A stretch of 64,000 bases of DNA from Chenopodium formosanum (lineage: Eukaryota; Streptophyta; Magnoliopsida; Caryophyllales; Amaranthaceae): positions 558,001 to 622,000 of the forward strand of contig CM044858.1 of the NCBI GenBank assembly GCA_024500155.1. Direction: 5' to 3'. The notes under the pieces are model-generated. The model was not told the origin of the DNA. It saw nothing but the letters and a program-made list of their open reading frames with translations, and did not search any database. Positions 49,001 to 58,824 of this stretch are shown here, in pieces (within the stretch, counting starts at the first letter, position 1; each line of letters begins with the position of its first letter). Made by a program: the position numbers and the translations under genes.

Positions 49001-49083
49001 TGTTGGCTACGTTTATAGACTCGAAGAAAAATGGGTTACTAACCTGAAGAGGTGGGGAAAAGGTTGACAATAAGAGGGTTCAT
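46052..49083 (-). CDS. Growth-regulating factor, GRF9 type (QLQ plus two WRC domains)
   Basis: Plant transcription factor; QLQ binds the GIF coactivator and WRC binds DNA. Exons: 49044-49083, 48521-48892, 46918-47370, 46052-46455 (in-frame total 1269 nt, 422 residues). QLQ reads FTEDQVQELKRQLLIFKYL; it keeps Q-x3-L-x2-Q but has Val where most GRFs have Trp. The first WRC is CRRTDGKKWRC..KYCEKHMHRG and the second is CKRTDGKKWRC..KYCAQHVNRG. Two WRCs mark the GRF9 subgroup. A basic segment RSRKLVE carries the miR396 site. The first exon (MNPLIVNLFPTSSG) and its intron are tentative: the phase fits, but the acceptor lacks a pyrimidine tract, and an in-frame Met lies inside exon 2 (MVKEEKKEVD). 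The last acceptor has two in-frame choices 6 nt apart (46455 or 46461). Confidence 0.88.
47198..47218 (-). promoter_or_regulatory. miR396 target site in the GRF9-type mRNA
   Basis: The transcript strand reads CGTTCAAGAAAGC followed by TTGTGGAA, encoding RSRKLVE at the end of the first WRC domain. The known GRF site for miR396 is the same apart from one C-to-T change next to the central bulge. Post-transcriptional repression by miR396 is therefore expected. Confidence 0.88.
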
Positions 49084-50034
49084 TGTGTTAGTTTGGTAAA
49101 GGGAAAGGAGGTTGTAGGTGGTTAAATAAAAATGAAGAAGAAAATGACAAAAATTGGGAAAAAAAAGGCCTGAAAAACCAAAGTCATTAGAGATTGTCAG
49201 AAGGGGTGAGGACATCTGACAACTGGAGAGGATGAAAGGAGGAGAAAGAGAGTAAATTGGGGGGTTTTGGCAGGTATACTTGTCAGAAGGAGTGAGTACC
49301 GAGTAGTGAGTGTGGTGTCAATATTTTTGTGTTTTTGATTGATTGCTTTTAAAAATTGGGAGTGGAACGTGCTCCATAAGATAGATCGATGGAGTCTTCT
49401 CCTACCTTGATATGTAGGCTTGTGGTGGGGGAAGGATTGGATTGTGATTTTTCTTACCTTCGTTCTTGTATAATCGCAACACGCTAAGTGCTCCTTTGTT
49501 TTTTTTTATGAAACAAGTACTTCCTTTGAAAGTAGGATGAATAAATAGTATAAATAAAGCAAATATTTAAAAATGGAGAAAGTATTTAATAAGATTTGAT
49601 ATAGCAGGATATTGTTTGAAAGATTTGTCTATGTACTCTTTACTTGTTTCTTTATTTGAAGGAGGGGGGATGAGATGAAATTATGGGATAATTGTGTTTA
49701 TACTTTGTACTTTGTTATGTTTTCACTAAACTACAATTTAACTTATTTGTCAACTATAACATATGAAATATATATCAATTGTTTTGATTTTAAGATAAAT
49801 AATCTATTGAAACAACTTGATTAAAACAAGTTATAATTGATTAGTCTTAACCTATCTCTATGGAATCCTATCATAATTGAAATTATGAAATTACAAAAAT
49901 TAGCTTTGGGCCTAAGTGGGCTTGGCCCATTGATCATAATTGAACAAAACTCATTGTCAGTAATTTATAAATCAGTTGATAGGTCTGGTATAATTTCAAC
50001 CAATTTTTACAACCTCAGGGTACTCCACACACAT

Positions 50035-50275
50035 TCATTTCAATTTTGAAAAATCTCTTCAAATTAGTACAAAAGTGTAGATTATAGGCTTTAAATTTGG
50101 ATAAAATCTAACCTTTTCATGTTTGAAAAACATAGAAGACGAGATGTTTATCATGGACCCCACGAAATATAAGGAAGCCATTTGGATAGTTGACAATGCA
50201 CTTTGCCTTCGAATTGTCAATTTAGCAAAGTATGTACACGTTTTCTTTCATTAACTCAAGACTACCGCGTACCAG
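50035..50275. repeat. Solitary diverged satellite monomer
   Basis: The order of landmarks follows the 548-6559 monomer: a 'cttcaaa..gtgtagattatagg' segment (array: cttcaaaaagcgtggattatagcc), 'aaccttttcatg' (array: gaccttttttcg), GAGATGTTTATCATGG, then 'actcaagactaccgcg' (array: actcaagcctaccacgg). The middle is diverged. The tandem context is lost. Confidence 0.75.
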
Positions 50276-50756
50276 ATTTATTTCTTGTTGTCACTTGAGT
50301 TTTCTCCCACTCCTAAACTCTCCGAAAATGGTTTGATTTCGTGAATAATAACATTCAAATTGAGTCAATAAAGATTATTTTTGTATATGACATAGTCAAG
50401 CATTTGAGGTGCTTTTTAGGATTCCCAAAGGGTTTCAACAGTCGTATTTGAAGAGGATATTGGGTATTTTTGACAAGTTTTAATAAAATAAATAATTTTC
50501 CTCAAAAAAAAAAAAAAAAGAAAAAACACTAAATCAGTTTATTTACCATTTTACCCATTTCTAATCCTCTCATCACCGCCCTTCCCCTACACCGTCATAG
50601 CGCCACCCATCACACAACTAACCAAACCGCCTCATAACAATTACCAAAAGTTTACATCTTTCATTTTCATCTTTTTTTTAGGGGTTTTCGAAACCCTAAT
50701 TTTTTTCCCTCTCTAACTCCTCAACCATTATCGCTCACTGCATCTTCTTTTTCCAG

Positions 50757-51011
50757 GTATCTAATTCTCTCTTTAGATTCGTGTTTTTAATTCTTGCTCA
50801 TCCTTTTCTGATTTGCAATTTCAATTTAATCTCTTGATTGTATGCGTGATTGTTTCTTTTCTTGCAATATTTTGTGAATTTGTGATTTGATGAATTTGAT
50901 TGTTATAGCATGAATTTTGTTCTTTGATGGAGATAATTTTTTGTGTTTAAATTAATTATCGACTGAAGATTGCTGGTTGAACTCATTAAATTTTATTAAT
51001 TTTTGTTATAG
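50757..51011 (+). other. Predicted 5'-UTR intron of SF3B1
   Basis: CCAG|GTATCTAATTC at 50756/50757 and TTGTTATAG|ATTTCC at 51011/51012 make a good plant donor and acceptor. The intron is T-rich. It ends 50 bp before the ATG. A leader intron before an intronless coding region is common in plant housekeeping genes. Confidence 0.65.
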
Positions 51012-51061
51012 ATTTCCGTTGAAGTGAATAGGAAGTAGGGTTATCAGTTTAGATTTGAGAA

Positions 51062-54000
51062 ATGGCGTCGATAGACCCAGAGATAGCGAAAACTCAGGAA
51101 GAGAGGAAGAAGATGGAGCAGGAATTAGCCTCTCTTTCATCTCTTACCTATGATACTGACCTTTATGGGAGTAGTGGGAGGGAGGATTATGTCCAGTCAA
51201 TCCCTGTCGATGATGATGAAGATAATGCTGATGCTATGGATAATGAGGTGGCTCGGAAATTGGCTTCTTACACGGCTCCGAAGTCTCTGTTAAAGGAAAT
51301 GCCTGGTGCTGGGGCTGACTATGATGATGGGTTGAGGAAGCCACAAAGGATTATTGATCGTGAGGATGATTATCGGAGGAGGAGGCTTGATCGGGTTATT
51401 TCTCCTGCGAGGCATGATGCTTTTGCGATGGGGGATAAGACCCCGGATGTTGGTGTCAGGACTTATGCAGATGTGATGAGGGAGGAGGCACTGAGGAGAG
51501 AGAAGGAGGAGACGCTGCGTTTGATTTCTAAAAAGAAGAAAGAAGAGGAGGAGCAGAAGAAGAGTTTGGAAGAGGAGAAAGGAGCTGGTGGTGTTGCTGC
51601 TCAAGCTCAGCCTTCTCAGAAGAGGAGAAATAGGTGGGATCAGTCTCAGGATCAGCAAGGGGATGAGGGCGTAGCAAAGAAGGCCAAGTCTTCCTCTGAT
51701 TGGGATTTAGCTGATTCTACCCCTGGAATTGGAAGGTGGGATGCCACTCCTACACCGGGGAGACTTGGTGATGCTACACCATCTGCTCGGAAGAATAGGT
51801 GGGATGAGACACCAACACCTGGCCGTGCACAAGATTCTGATGCTACTCCATCTGCTGGTGGGCTCACTCCTGGAGCCACTCCTGCTGGATCGACGTGGGA
51901 TGCCACTCCAAAAATTACTGGTATGGCTACACCGACACCAAAACGTCAGAGATCAAGGTGGGATGAGACTCCAGCTACCATGGGGAGTGCAACACCCATG
52001 GCTGGGGCAACTCCTGCGTCTATGACCCCTGGTGTGACACCAGTTGGTGGGGTTGATATGGCTACACCTACTCCTGGGCAGATAAATCTGCGTGGCCCTG
52101 TAACTCCCGAACAGTATAACTTGATGAAGTGGGAGAAGGATATTGAAGAGAGGAACAGACCTTTGACTGATGAAGAGCTTGATTCCATGTTCCCACCTGA
52201 AGGATATAAGATCTTGGATCCTCCTGCTTCATATGTGCCAATTAGGACCCCAGCAAGGAAGCTTCTTGCCACACCCACTCCAATGGGGACTCCACTTTAT
52301 CAAATACCAGTTGAAGACAGGAATCAGCAATTTGATGTGGGAAAGGAGCCTGCTAATGGGCTGCCATTTATGAAACCAGAGGACTATCAATATTTTCAGG
52401 CGTTGTTGAATGATGAAAACGAGGAAGATCTGTCACCAGAGGAGCAGAAGGAAAGAAAGATTATGAAGTTGCTACTTAAAGTAAAAAATGGTACTCCTCC
52501 TCAGAGGAAGACTGCATTACGGCAACTCACTGACAAAGCAAGAGAATTTGGTGCTGGTCCGTTGTTTAACCAAATTTTGCCTTTGCTTATGCAGCCGACA
52601 TTGGAAGACCAAGAACGACATCTTCTTGTGAAAGTTATTGATAGGGTACTGTACAAGCTTGATGAGTTGGTTCGACCTTTCGTTCACAAAATTCTTGTGG
52701 TTATTGAGCCACTCTTAATTGATGAAGACTACTATGCCCGTGTTGAGGGGAGGGAGATTATTTCAAACTTGAGTAAGGCTGCTGGATTGGCCACTATGAT
52801 TGCTGCCATGAGACCGGATATTGATAATATTGATGAGTATGTCAGGAATACAACCGCAAGGGCTTTTAGTGTCGTGGCTTCAGCTCTAGGTATACCTGCT
52901 CTGCTGCCATTTTTAAAGGCAGTGTGTCAAAGTAAGAAGTCATGGCAAGCTAGGCATACAGGTATTAAGATTGTCCAACAGATAGCCATTTTGATTGGTT
53001 GTGCTGTTCTGCCACACTTAAGATCTTTGGTGGAGATCATAGAACATGGTCTTAATGATGAGAACCAGAAGGTCAGAACAATTACTGCACTTTCTCTGGC
53101 AGCTCTAGCTGAGGCTTCAGCCCCGTATGGTATTGAGAGTTTTGACTCTGTATTGAAACCTTTGTGGAAAGGTATCAGATCACACCGTGGAAAGGTCTTG
53201 GCTGCATTCCTGAAGGCCATTGGTTTTATCATTCCGTTGATGGATGCTCTTTATGCTAGCTACTATACAAAAGAAGTTATGTTTATTCTTATTCGAGAGT
53301 TCCAGTCACCCGATGAAGAAATGAAGAAGATTGTTCTGAAAGTGGTGAAGCAGTGTGTTAGCACTGAGGGTGTAGAGGCTGACTACATTAGAAGTGATAT
53401 CCTTCCTGAGTTCTTTAAGAACTTTTGGGTTAGGAGAATGGCTCTTGACAGAAGAAACTACAAGCAGCTTGTGGAAACTACTGTAGAGATAGCCAACAAG
53501 GTCGGTGTTGCTGATATAGTTGGTAGGATAGTGGAGGATCTTAAAGATGAGAGTGAGCCCTATAGGCGTATGGTCATGGAGACAATTGAGAAAGTGGTGA
53601 CAAACTTGGGGGCATCTGATATTGAATCTCGCTTGGAGGAGCTTCTGATTGATGGTATTCTGTACGCCTTTCAAGAGCAGACAAGTGATGATGCCAATGT
53701 CATGCTTAATGGTTTTGGCGCTGTGGTCAATGCCCTCGGCCAAAGGGTCAAACCTTATCTCCCCCAGATATGTGGTACAATTAAGTGGCGTTTGAATAAC
53801 AAGAGTGCAAAAGTAAGACAGCAGGCTGCTGACCTTATCTCCCGAATTGCAGTGGTTATGAAACAGTGTGGAGAGGAGCAGCTTATGGGTCACTTGGGTG
53901 TGGTGTTGTACGAGTATCTAGGAGAGGAGTATCCAGAAGTGCTGGGTTCAATCTTGGGAGCACTGAAAGCAATTGTTAACATCATTGGTATGACCAAGAT

Positions 54001-54889
54001 GACTCCACCAATCAAAGACCTGCTACCTAGGTTGACTCCTATTTTGAAGAACAGGCATGAGAAAGTACAGGAGAACTGCATTGATCTTGTGGGACGTATT
54101 GCAGATCGTGGAGCAGAGTTTGTTCCTGCAAGAGAGTGGATGAGGATATGCTTTGAGCTTCTGGAGATGCTCAAGGCTCACAAGAAAGGAATTCGAAGAG
54201 CCACTGTGAACACCTTTGGGTACATCGCCAAAGCTATTGGACCTCAGGATGTCCTGGCTACTCTTCTTAACAACCTTAAGGTGCAAGAACGTCAGAACCG
54301 TGTATGTACAACAGTGGCTATTGCAATCGTTGCTGAGACTTGCTCGCCTTTCACCGTTTTGCCAGCTCTTATGAATGAATACCGTGTTCCTGAGCTTAAT
54401 GTGCAGAATGGTGTCCTGAAATCTCTGTCTTTCCTCTTTGAATACATTGGTGAAATGGGAAAGGATTATATCTATGCTGTGACTCCTCTCCTCGAAGATG
54501 CTCTTATGGACAGGGACTTGGTTCATCGTCAGACTGCAGCTTCTGCCGTGAAACATATGGCTCTTGGTGTTGCAGGTTTAGGCTGTGAAGATGCTTTGGT
54601 GCACCTTATGAACTATGTGTGGCCCAATATCTTCGAGACTTCACCTCATGTTATCAATGCTGTTACAGAAGCTATTGAGGGAATGAGAGTTGCATTGGGT
54701 GCCGCTGCAATACTGAATTACTGTCTGCAGGGTTTGTTCCACCCAGCCAGGAAAGTTAGGGAAGTCTACTGGAAGATATATAATTCTCTGTATATTGGAG
54801 CTCAGGATGCTCTTGTTGCTGCTTACCCGACTTTGGAAAATGAAGGAGAAAACATCTATAGTAGACCCGAGTTGTTGATGTTTGTGTAA
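51062..54889 (+). CDS. SF3B1: Splicing factor 3B subunit 1 (SF3b155)
   Basis: Core subunit of SF3b in the U2 snRNP, acting in branch-site recognition in the nucleus. The coding region is a single uninterrupted exon of 1275 residues, nearly the same length as Arabidopsis SF3B1 (also intronless, from memory). The acidic/basic N-terminus carries repeated RWDxTPTP-type threonine-proline motifs (RWDATPTPGR, RWDETPTPGR, TWDATP, RWDETP), the kinase-target region. RTPARKLLATPTP follows, in the p14-binding part. From about residue 450 to the end it is a HEAT-repeat superhelix. The stretch QKVRTITALSLAALAEASAPYG to KPLWKGIRSHRGK (broken here) matches the human region that lines the branch-adenosine pocket and holds the K700 hotspot. 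The protein ends YSRPELLMFV. Antisense open frames across it are shadows. A poly(A) signal lies at 55256-55261. Confidence 0.98.
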   Translation: MASIDPEIAKTQEERKKMEQELASLSSLTYDTDLYGSSGREDYVQSIPVDDDEDNADAMDNEVARKLASYTAPKSLLKEMPGAGADYDDGLRKPQRIIDREDDYRRRRLDRVISPARHDAFAMGDKTPDVGVRTYADVMREEALRREKEETLRLISKKKKEEEEQKKSLEEEKGAGGVAAQAQPSQKRRNRWDQSQDQQGDEGVAKKAKSSSDWDLADSTPGIGRWDATPTPGRLGDATPSARKNRWDETPTPGRAQDSDATPSAGGLTPGATPAGSTWDATPKITGMATPTPKRQRSRWDETPATMGSATPMAGATPASMTPGVTPVGGVDMATPTPGQINLRGPVTPEQYNLMKWEKDIEERNRPLTDEELDSMFPPEGYKILDPPASYVPIRTPARKLLATPTPMGTPLYQIPVEDRNQQFDVGKEPANGLPFMKPEDYQYFQALLNDENEEDLSPEEQKERKIMKLLLKVKNGTPPQRKTALRQLTDKAREFGAGPLFNQILPLLMQPTLEDQERHLLVKVIDRVLYKLDELVRPFVHKILVVIEPLLIDEDYYARVEGREIISNLSKAAGLATMIAAMRPDIDNIDEYVRNTTARAFSVVASALGIPALLPFLKAVCQSKKSWQARHTGIKIVQQIAILIGCAVLPHLRSLVEIIEHGLNDENQKVRTITALSLAALAEASAPYGIESFDSVLKPLWKGIRSHRGKVLAAFLKAIGFIIPLMDALYASYYTKEVMFILIREFQSPDEEMKKIVLKVVKQCVSTEGVEADYIRSDILPEFFKNFWVRRMALDRRNYKQLVETTVEIANKVGVADIVGRIVEDLKDESEPYRRMVMETIEKVVTNLGASDIESRLEELLIDGILYAFQEQTSDDANVMLNGFGAVVNALGQRVKPYLPQICGTIKWRLNNKSAKVRQQAADLISRIAVVMKQCGEEQLMGHLGVVLYEYLGEEYPEVLGSILGALKAIVNIIGMTKMTPPIKDLLPRLTPILKNRHEKVQENCIDLVGRIADRGAEFVPAREWMRICFELLEMLKAHKKGIRRATVNTFGYIAKAIGPQDVLATLLNNLKVQERQNRVCTTVAIAIVAETCSPFTVLPALMNEYRVPELNVQNGVLKSLSFLFEYIGEMGKDYIYAVTPLLEDALMDRDLVHRQTAASAVKHMALGVAGLGCEDALVHLMNYVWPNIFETSPHVINAVTEAIEGMRVALGAAAILNYCLQGLFHPARKVREVYWKIYNSLYIGAQDALVAAYPTLENEGENIYSRPELLMFV

Positions 54890-55306
54890 AGTTAGATGAT
54901 GCATTTCAGATTTTGCAGATCTCTCGTTCCACCCTTATAAACTTTTGCTTAACAGAACTGTTGTGACCTATGCTCAGTAATTGTTTAGATTGTTCAATAT
55001 TTCTTTTGCTTTTGATTAGTTTTGCTGTAATTGCTGAATTTTTACTCTTATGCAGAACTCCCATTTACGGAAACAAACGTTTTGTTAAGACACTATTCTC
55101 CTGATTGTGCTTCAAATAGGATTCCAACCTGAAAGGATGAATGACTGGATGAGGCTGGTCTTCTTCTGGGAATTAGCCTATGTCTTCAGATAAAATCTAC
55201 TCCACTTCGTATTTGGATTAATATTTACTCGCATATTATGCTTCTTTGTATGAATAATAAAGATTATGAAAATTTTTCCTTAATTGGACCTATTGGTTAT
55301 CAGAAA

Positions 55307-55307
<1 letters not shown>

Positions 55308-55346
<39 letters not shown>

Positions 55347-55347
55347 G
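55308..55347. repeat. (ATT)n microsatellite
   Basis: About 13 uninterrupted ATT triplets, downstream of the SF3B1 poly(A) signal. Confidence 0.9.
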
Positions 55348-55624
55348 CAGGAAATTTGTTTCATGATTCATATCTGTAAGGCTGTAACCAACTTACAGCA
55401 TTATATTCCTACCTTATCAATGTTATCATGGATTTATTGGGAATATGGCCTTCTGGATAACGTAATTTCCAGAACTTTTATTCACACTTTTTATCTTTTT
55501 TTAAAATGATACTCCATATTATTTTCCACTTCCTAAAATTTGGGTTTCACTGAAAATGATTTGGAATCAACTACTGTATTTTGTCAGTTTTATTTTTAAT
55601 TATCAGAGCAGCACTTTTGATTAA

Positions 55625-55770
55625 GGGTCTGTTCTCTTCCGTTGAAATTCAGTTCAGCTCAATTCAGCTCTTATGTCTAATGATATTGCTAATGATATAA
55701 AGCCAAATTTCATTCTTTTAAGCTCTTATTACAACGACGCAACAAATAATAATAATAATAATCATGAATA

Positions 55771-55802
<32 letters not shown>

Positions 55803-56414
55803 TAATACTAATAATAATAATCAATAATTAATTATAATAATAATAATAACAATAATCAATATTAATAATAATAATAATAATATCGATACAATTCATTGTC
55901 AAATGGTTCTATTTTTTTATACACATTTCTATTGTTAATCTTATTGAGAAAATTAGAGTACTACACAACTTAAACTAATTTTCATAGTCAGTTAGTTCTT
56001 CGTCTTCTTCTTGTCCACCAAGCTCCTCCATTACCTCGGCATTCCTCTGAACTGACTGACTGACTCCCATATCTGATCAGTTATTTCTTGTCGGACAATA
56101 TCCATAGCTGCTTTTCTGCTACATGTAAGTGTTTTGTGTTCTTTTGTCATAATACTATTTTATTTTAAAATTAAATAGTATATGTGTTTAAAATATTTAG
56201 AGGTTTCAAGTTTTTAATATATTTTCCATAAATTTATAATTATGTTATAAATTTTATAATTATGTCATATGAAATAGTACATTTGTATATACACATAGGT
56301 ATAGTAATATATAATCAAAGACCACTAATCCGTAGTTAAAAATCACTAATTAATAAGTTCAGCTCAGTTCAGTTCAGTTCAGTTCAGTTGATTTCAGTCA
56401 ATCAGAACAGGCCC
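55625..56414. mobile_element. Tourist/PIF-Harbinger-like MITE with AAT microsatellite
   Basis: The left end GGGTCTGTTCT and right end AGAACAGGCCC are inverted copies with one mismatch, and TAA flanks both (55622-55624, 56415-56417). A 3-bp TAA/TTA target and GGGCCTGTT-like ends are typical of PIF/Harbinger MITEs. Subterminal (TTCAG)n-type repeats occur on both sides (cagttcagctcaattcagct, and agttcag repeated near 56357-56390). AAT/AAC triplet runs expanded inside at about 55745-55885. Confidence 0.8.
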
Positions 56415-57570
56415 TAAGTCTCCAAGCTGAAAAAACAGGTTTGTAACAATAGATCCATAATTGTAAGTTGCTTACAATTGTCACCTTATCAATATCTTTA
56501 CCGAACAATACGTACTAGAATTTGTAATTCAGGTTTGTTAAATCGATTGATCAAGTCAATTTTAGTTCACATAAACACAATTCGATATTCTAGTTACTCT
56601 TGGACCAAATCAATTATCAGTTTGTTTTAAGGATACTTTGAATTTTGTAATGAATAATCATATTTCGAGACCTTATAATTCGATAGAATCCTCATCCAAA
56701 TTTCAAATCGGTACCAAATTTTAATTACCACTTGAGTCATCAATTACTCTCATAACGTACATTAGCTAAAAATTAACATACGAATAATAACATACTCCGT
56801 AATACAATATTAACCGTAACAGCAGTAATAAGTACAGTAACTGGAGGCTTTAATTACAGTATTTTTTTACTCCAAGTTGCTTAATTACTGTCCTAAACTC
56901 CTTCCAAAATTAACGCATCACAGTAAAAAATGCATGGTAACCACGTGGATGACCTTGAATACATCGTCCCAATATCATTTTTTATCATGTGCGCCTCCAC
57001 TCACCAACCTACCACCATTAATTAAAGTGTCCATTTTCTAAAATTCGACACCAGCTTACATACAAACTCACATGCCCCACACTGTCCAATAATACCAGTT
57101 TCAGCCATTGGATTTCCCCCACTAATAATAATCTTACAATCTTACTACGCAGTAGAATAATCAAATCATTATTTAACTTAAAGTTTAAGGGGTCGGTTAA
57201 GACGAATTGAATCGACGGCTGAATTTCATTGCAACGGTTACTCAATGACTTATAAAGTTATAATATCACAATATTACACATCAATTGAATGTTAATCCTA
57301 TTATGGGTACTAAATATATTTGCATTTTTTATATTAAAAGATGGAACAAGAAATAAAAGACACGATTAAATTAATTAATCACAGTATCATGAACAAGTGG
57401 AATCTGTCTCTCTCAGTCGAACCCAAGTACAAACCATACTAATTAATCTCACTCTTCTATTCTAACTTAAACCAAATAAATTAATTAAAAATTAAAAACG
57501 GTAATAATAACATTTACTCGTAATTAACAAACCGAGGAAAAGGACGTGGAAGAAAAAGACAATCCTATTC

Positions 57571-58824
57571 CTAAAGTACCAACGAAATTACGCCGGATGC
57601 CACTGACAAAACAACTGCAATAAACAACGTGGAACCTTTTCTCTCACCAGCGCCATTCTTCGGACTCCTATCATCGGCATCGGTTCCTGGACTATCCGCC
57701 GGAGATTCACCCGCCGGCGAATCAGCTGACGCCGGAGAAGGCGGTGAAGATGCCGGAGTACTCGCCGGAGAAGGAGAATCAGCTTCAGGCGAAGGTGCAG
57801 GAGACGGAGAATCACTCTCCGGAGCAGGTGCCGGCGCCGGCGACTCTCCGAACAACGCCACCGGTAAAAGCACATTATCGACGGAGTAAACAACGACAGG
57901 AGTTGAGTCAAGCAAAGTTCCGGCGACTCTAGAAGAATCGACGCCAGTATGAAGCGTAACAGTGTCGCCGGAAGTCGTCGGAGATAGATCGTACTTCCCG
58001 CCGCCGGGAGCCAACGTCGCTAACTTACCTTTGGTCGTTTTTAGGGTTCCGACGGGAGAGTAGCTGCTAAGCGCGTGAAATTGGAGGAGAGAGACAACCT
58101 CTGCATTGCTCAATTTGCTGAGATCTGGAACACCTTTCGCTTTGAATGCTTCATCAGTCGGAGCAAAAATGGTGATTCCTTTCTCCATTTGATTCTGGAA
58201 AATCTTCAAAACTCCACTCGACGAAATCAACGACGCAAATGTCTTGCAACCGGCTTTGTCAAGCACCGCCGTCAGATTCACGTCGGAGCCGGAGGCGGTG
58301 AGTAGCGCCGGCGCAATGATCGGAGCACTGATCTCAAGTACAGAGATATTGTACGGAATCTGCTTGATAGATTTTGTGTAAGTAGAGTTTAAATTTGACC
58401 CGGATTGACCCGACCCGAACCCGACCGACCCGCCCTTGAGGTCGGTAATATTGACCTGACCCTCTTGGGCGGAGGCGGACCCGGTGGTCTGATACAATGT
58501 TGTGGTTAAGACCGTGCCATTGGCGATGGAGTGGAGCTTCTTCGGGTCGTAGTAGTCGAGCAAGACATGGAGTGATAAAATGTTTTTGACAACGGATAGC
58601 GGTTTACCGGAGGTGAGGGTGGACATTGCGCCATTATCGAGAGCGAGGACGGTGATGGTTTGGCGGGAATTGATTTCGTCGTCGAGTTTGGTTTGAGTAA
58701 GGTATGAGTTGAATTGGGAGAGACTTGGGTCGGAGGAGAGGATTTCGGTGATGTTGTGAGCGTAGCATACGGCGATGACTGAGAGGAGAGAGAAAATGAG
58801 AGTGGTTTTCATGGCGGAAGCCAT
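57571..58824 (-). CDS. Fasciclin-like arabinogalactan protein (FLA, two FAS1 domains)
   Basis: Cell-wall/plasma-membrane glycoprotein of 417 residues in one exon. The signal peptide MASAMKTTLIFSLLSVIAVC is followed by two FAS1 domains (about 25-165 and 185-325). The second has the FAS1 H2 block GITIFAPTDEAFKAKG and the other conserved block VVVYSVDNVLLP. N-glycosylation sequons are numerous (NIT, NGT, NST, NIS, NLT). An AGP-type stretch of about 329-385 is rich in AP/SP pairs (ESPAPAPAPESDSPSPAPSP), the sites for hydroxyproline arabinogalactan. A hydrophobic tail ending VLSVASGVISLVL suggests a GPI anchor. The layout resembles Arabidopsis FLA8/FLA10. A second in-frame Met at residue 5 could also start it. 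Confidence 0.95.
   Translation of the reverse strand: MASAMKTTLIFSLLSVIAVCYAHNITEILSSDPSLSQFNSYLTQTKLDDEINSRQTITVLALDNGAMSTLTSGKPLSVVKNILSLHVLLDYYDPKKLHSIANGTVLTTTLYQTTGSASAQEGQVNITDLKGGSVGFGSGQSGSNLNSTYTKSIKQIPYNISVLEISAPIIAPALLTASGSDVNLTAVLDKAGCKTFASLISSSGVLKIFQNQMEKGITIFAPTDEAFKAKGVPDLSKLSNAEVVSLLQFHALSSYSPVGTLKTTKGKLATLAPGGGKYDLSPTTSGDTVTLHTGVDSSRVAGTLLDSTPVVVYSVDNVLLPVALFGESPAPAPAPESDSPSPAPSPEADSPSPASTPASSPPSPASADSPAGESPADSPGTDADDRSPKNGAGERKGSTLFIAVVLSVASGVISLVL

Larger units (their letters stand above)
49084..51061. other. Divergent promoter region between GRF9-type and SF3B1 genes
   Basis: The left part is promoter for the minus-strand GRF, the right part promoter and 5' UTR for plus-strand SF3B1. 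A solitary diverged satellite monomer occupies about 50035-50275. A telo-box AAACCCTAA is at 50691-50699. A 5'-UTR intron of SF3B1 is predicted at 50757-51011. No other gene is seen. Confidence 0.6.
54890..57570. other. Intergenic region with microsatellites and a Tourist-like MITE
   Basis: The SF3B1 3' UTR with AATAAA at 55256-55261 is at the left. An (ATT)n run follows at about 55308-55347. The element 55625-56414 is listed separately. No gene is recognised. The right end is the 3' flank of the FLA gene. Confidence 0.65.

Noticed and set aside
49487..49531. Sixth possible micro-insertion (aagtgctcctttg and aagtacttcctttg around a T run)
   Set aside because: The flanking repeats are imperfect and the sequence resembles a Stowaway remnant, so it was not counted with the five exact cases.
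53306..53893. 195-residue antisense frame within SF3B1 (and other antisense frames 51290-54904)
   Set aside because: Complement of a strongly conserved coding exon; no domain, no promoter.
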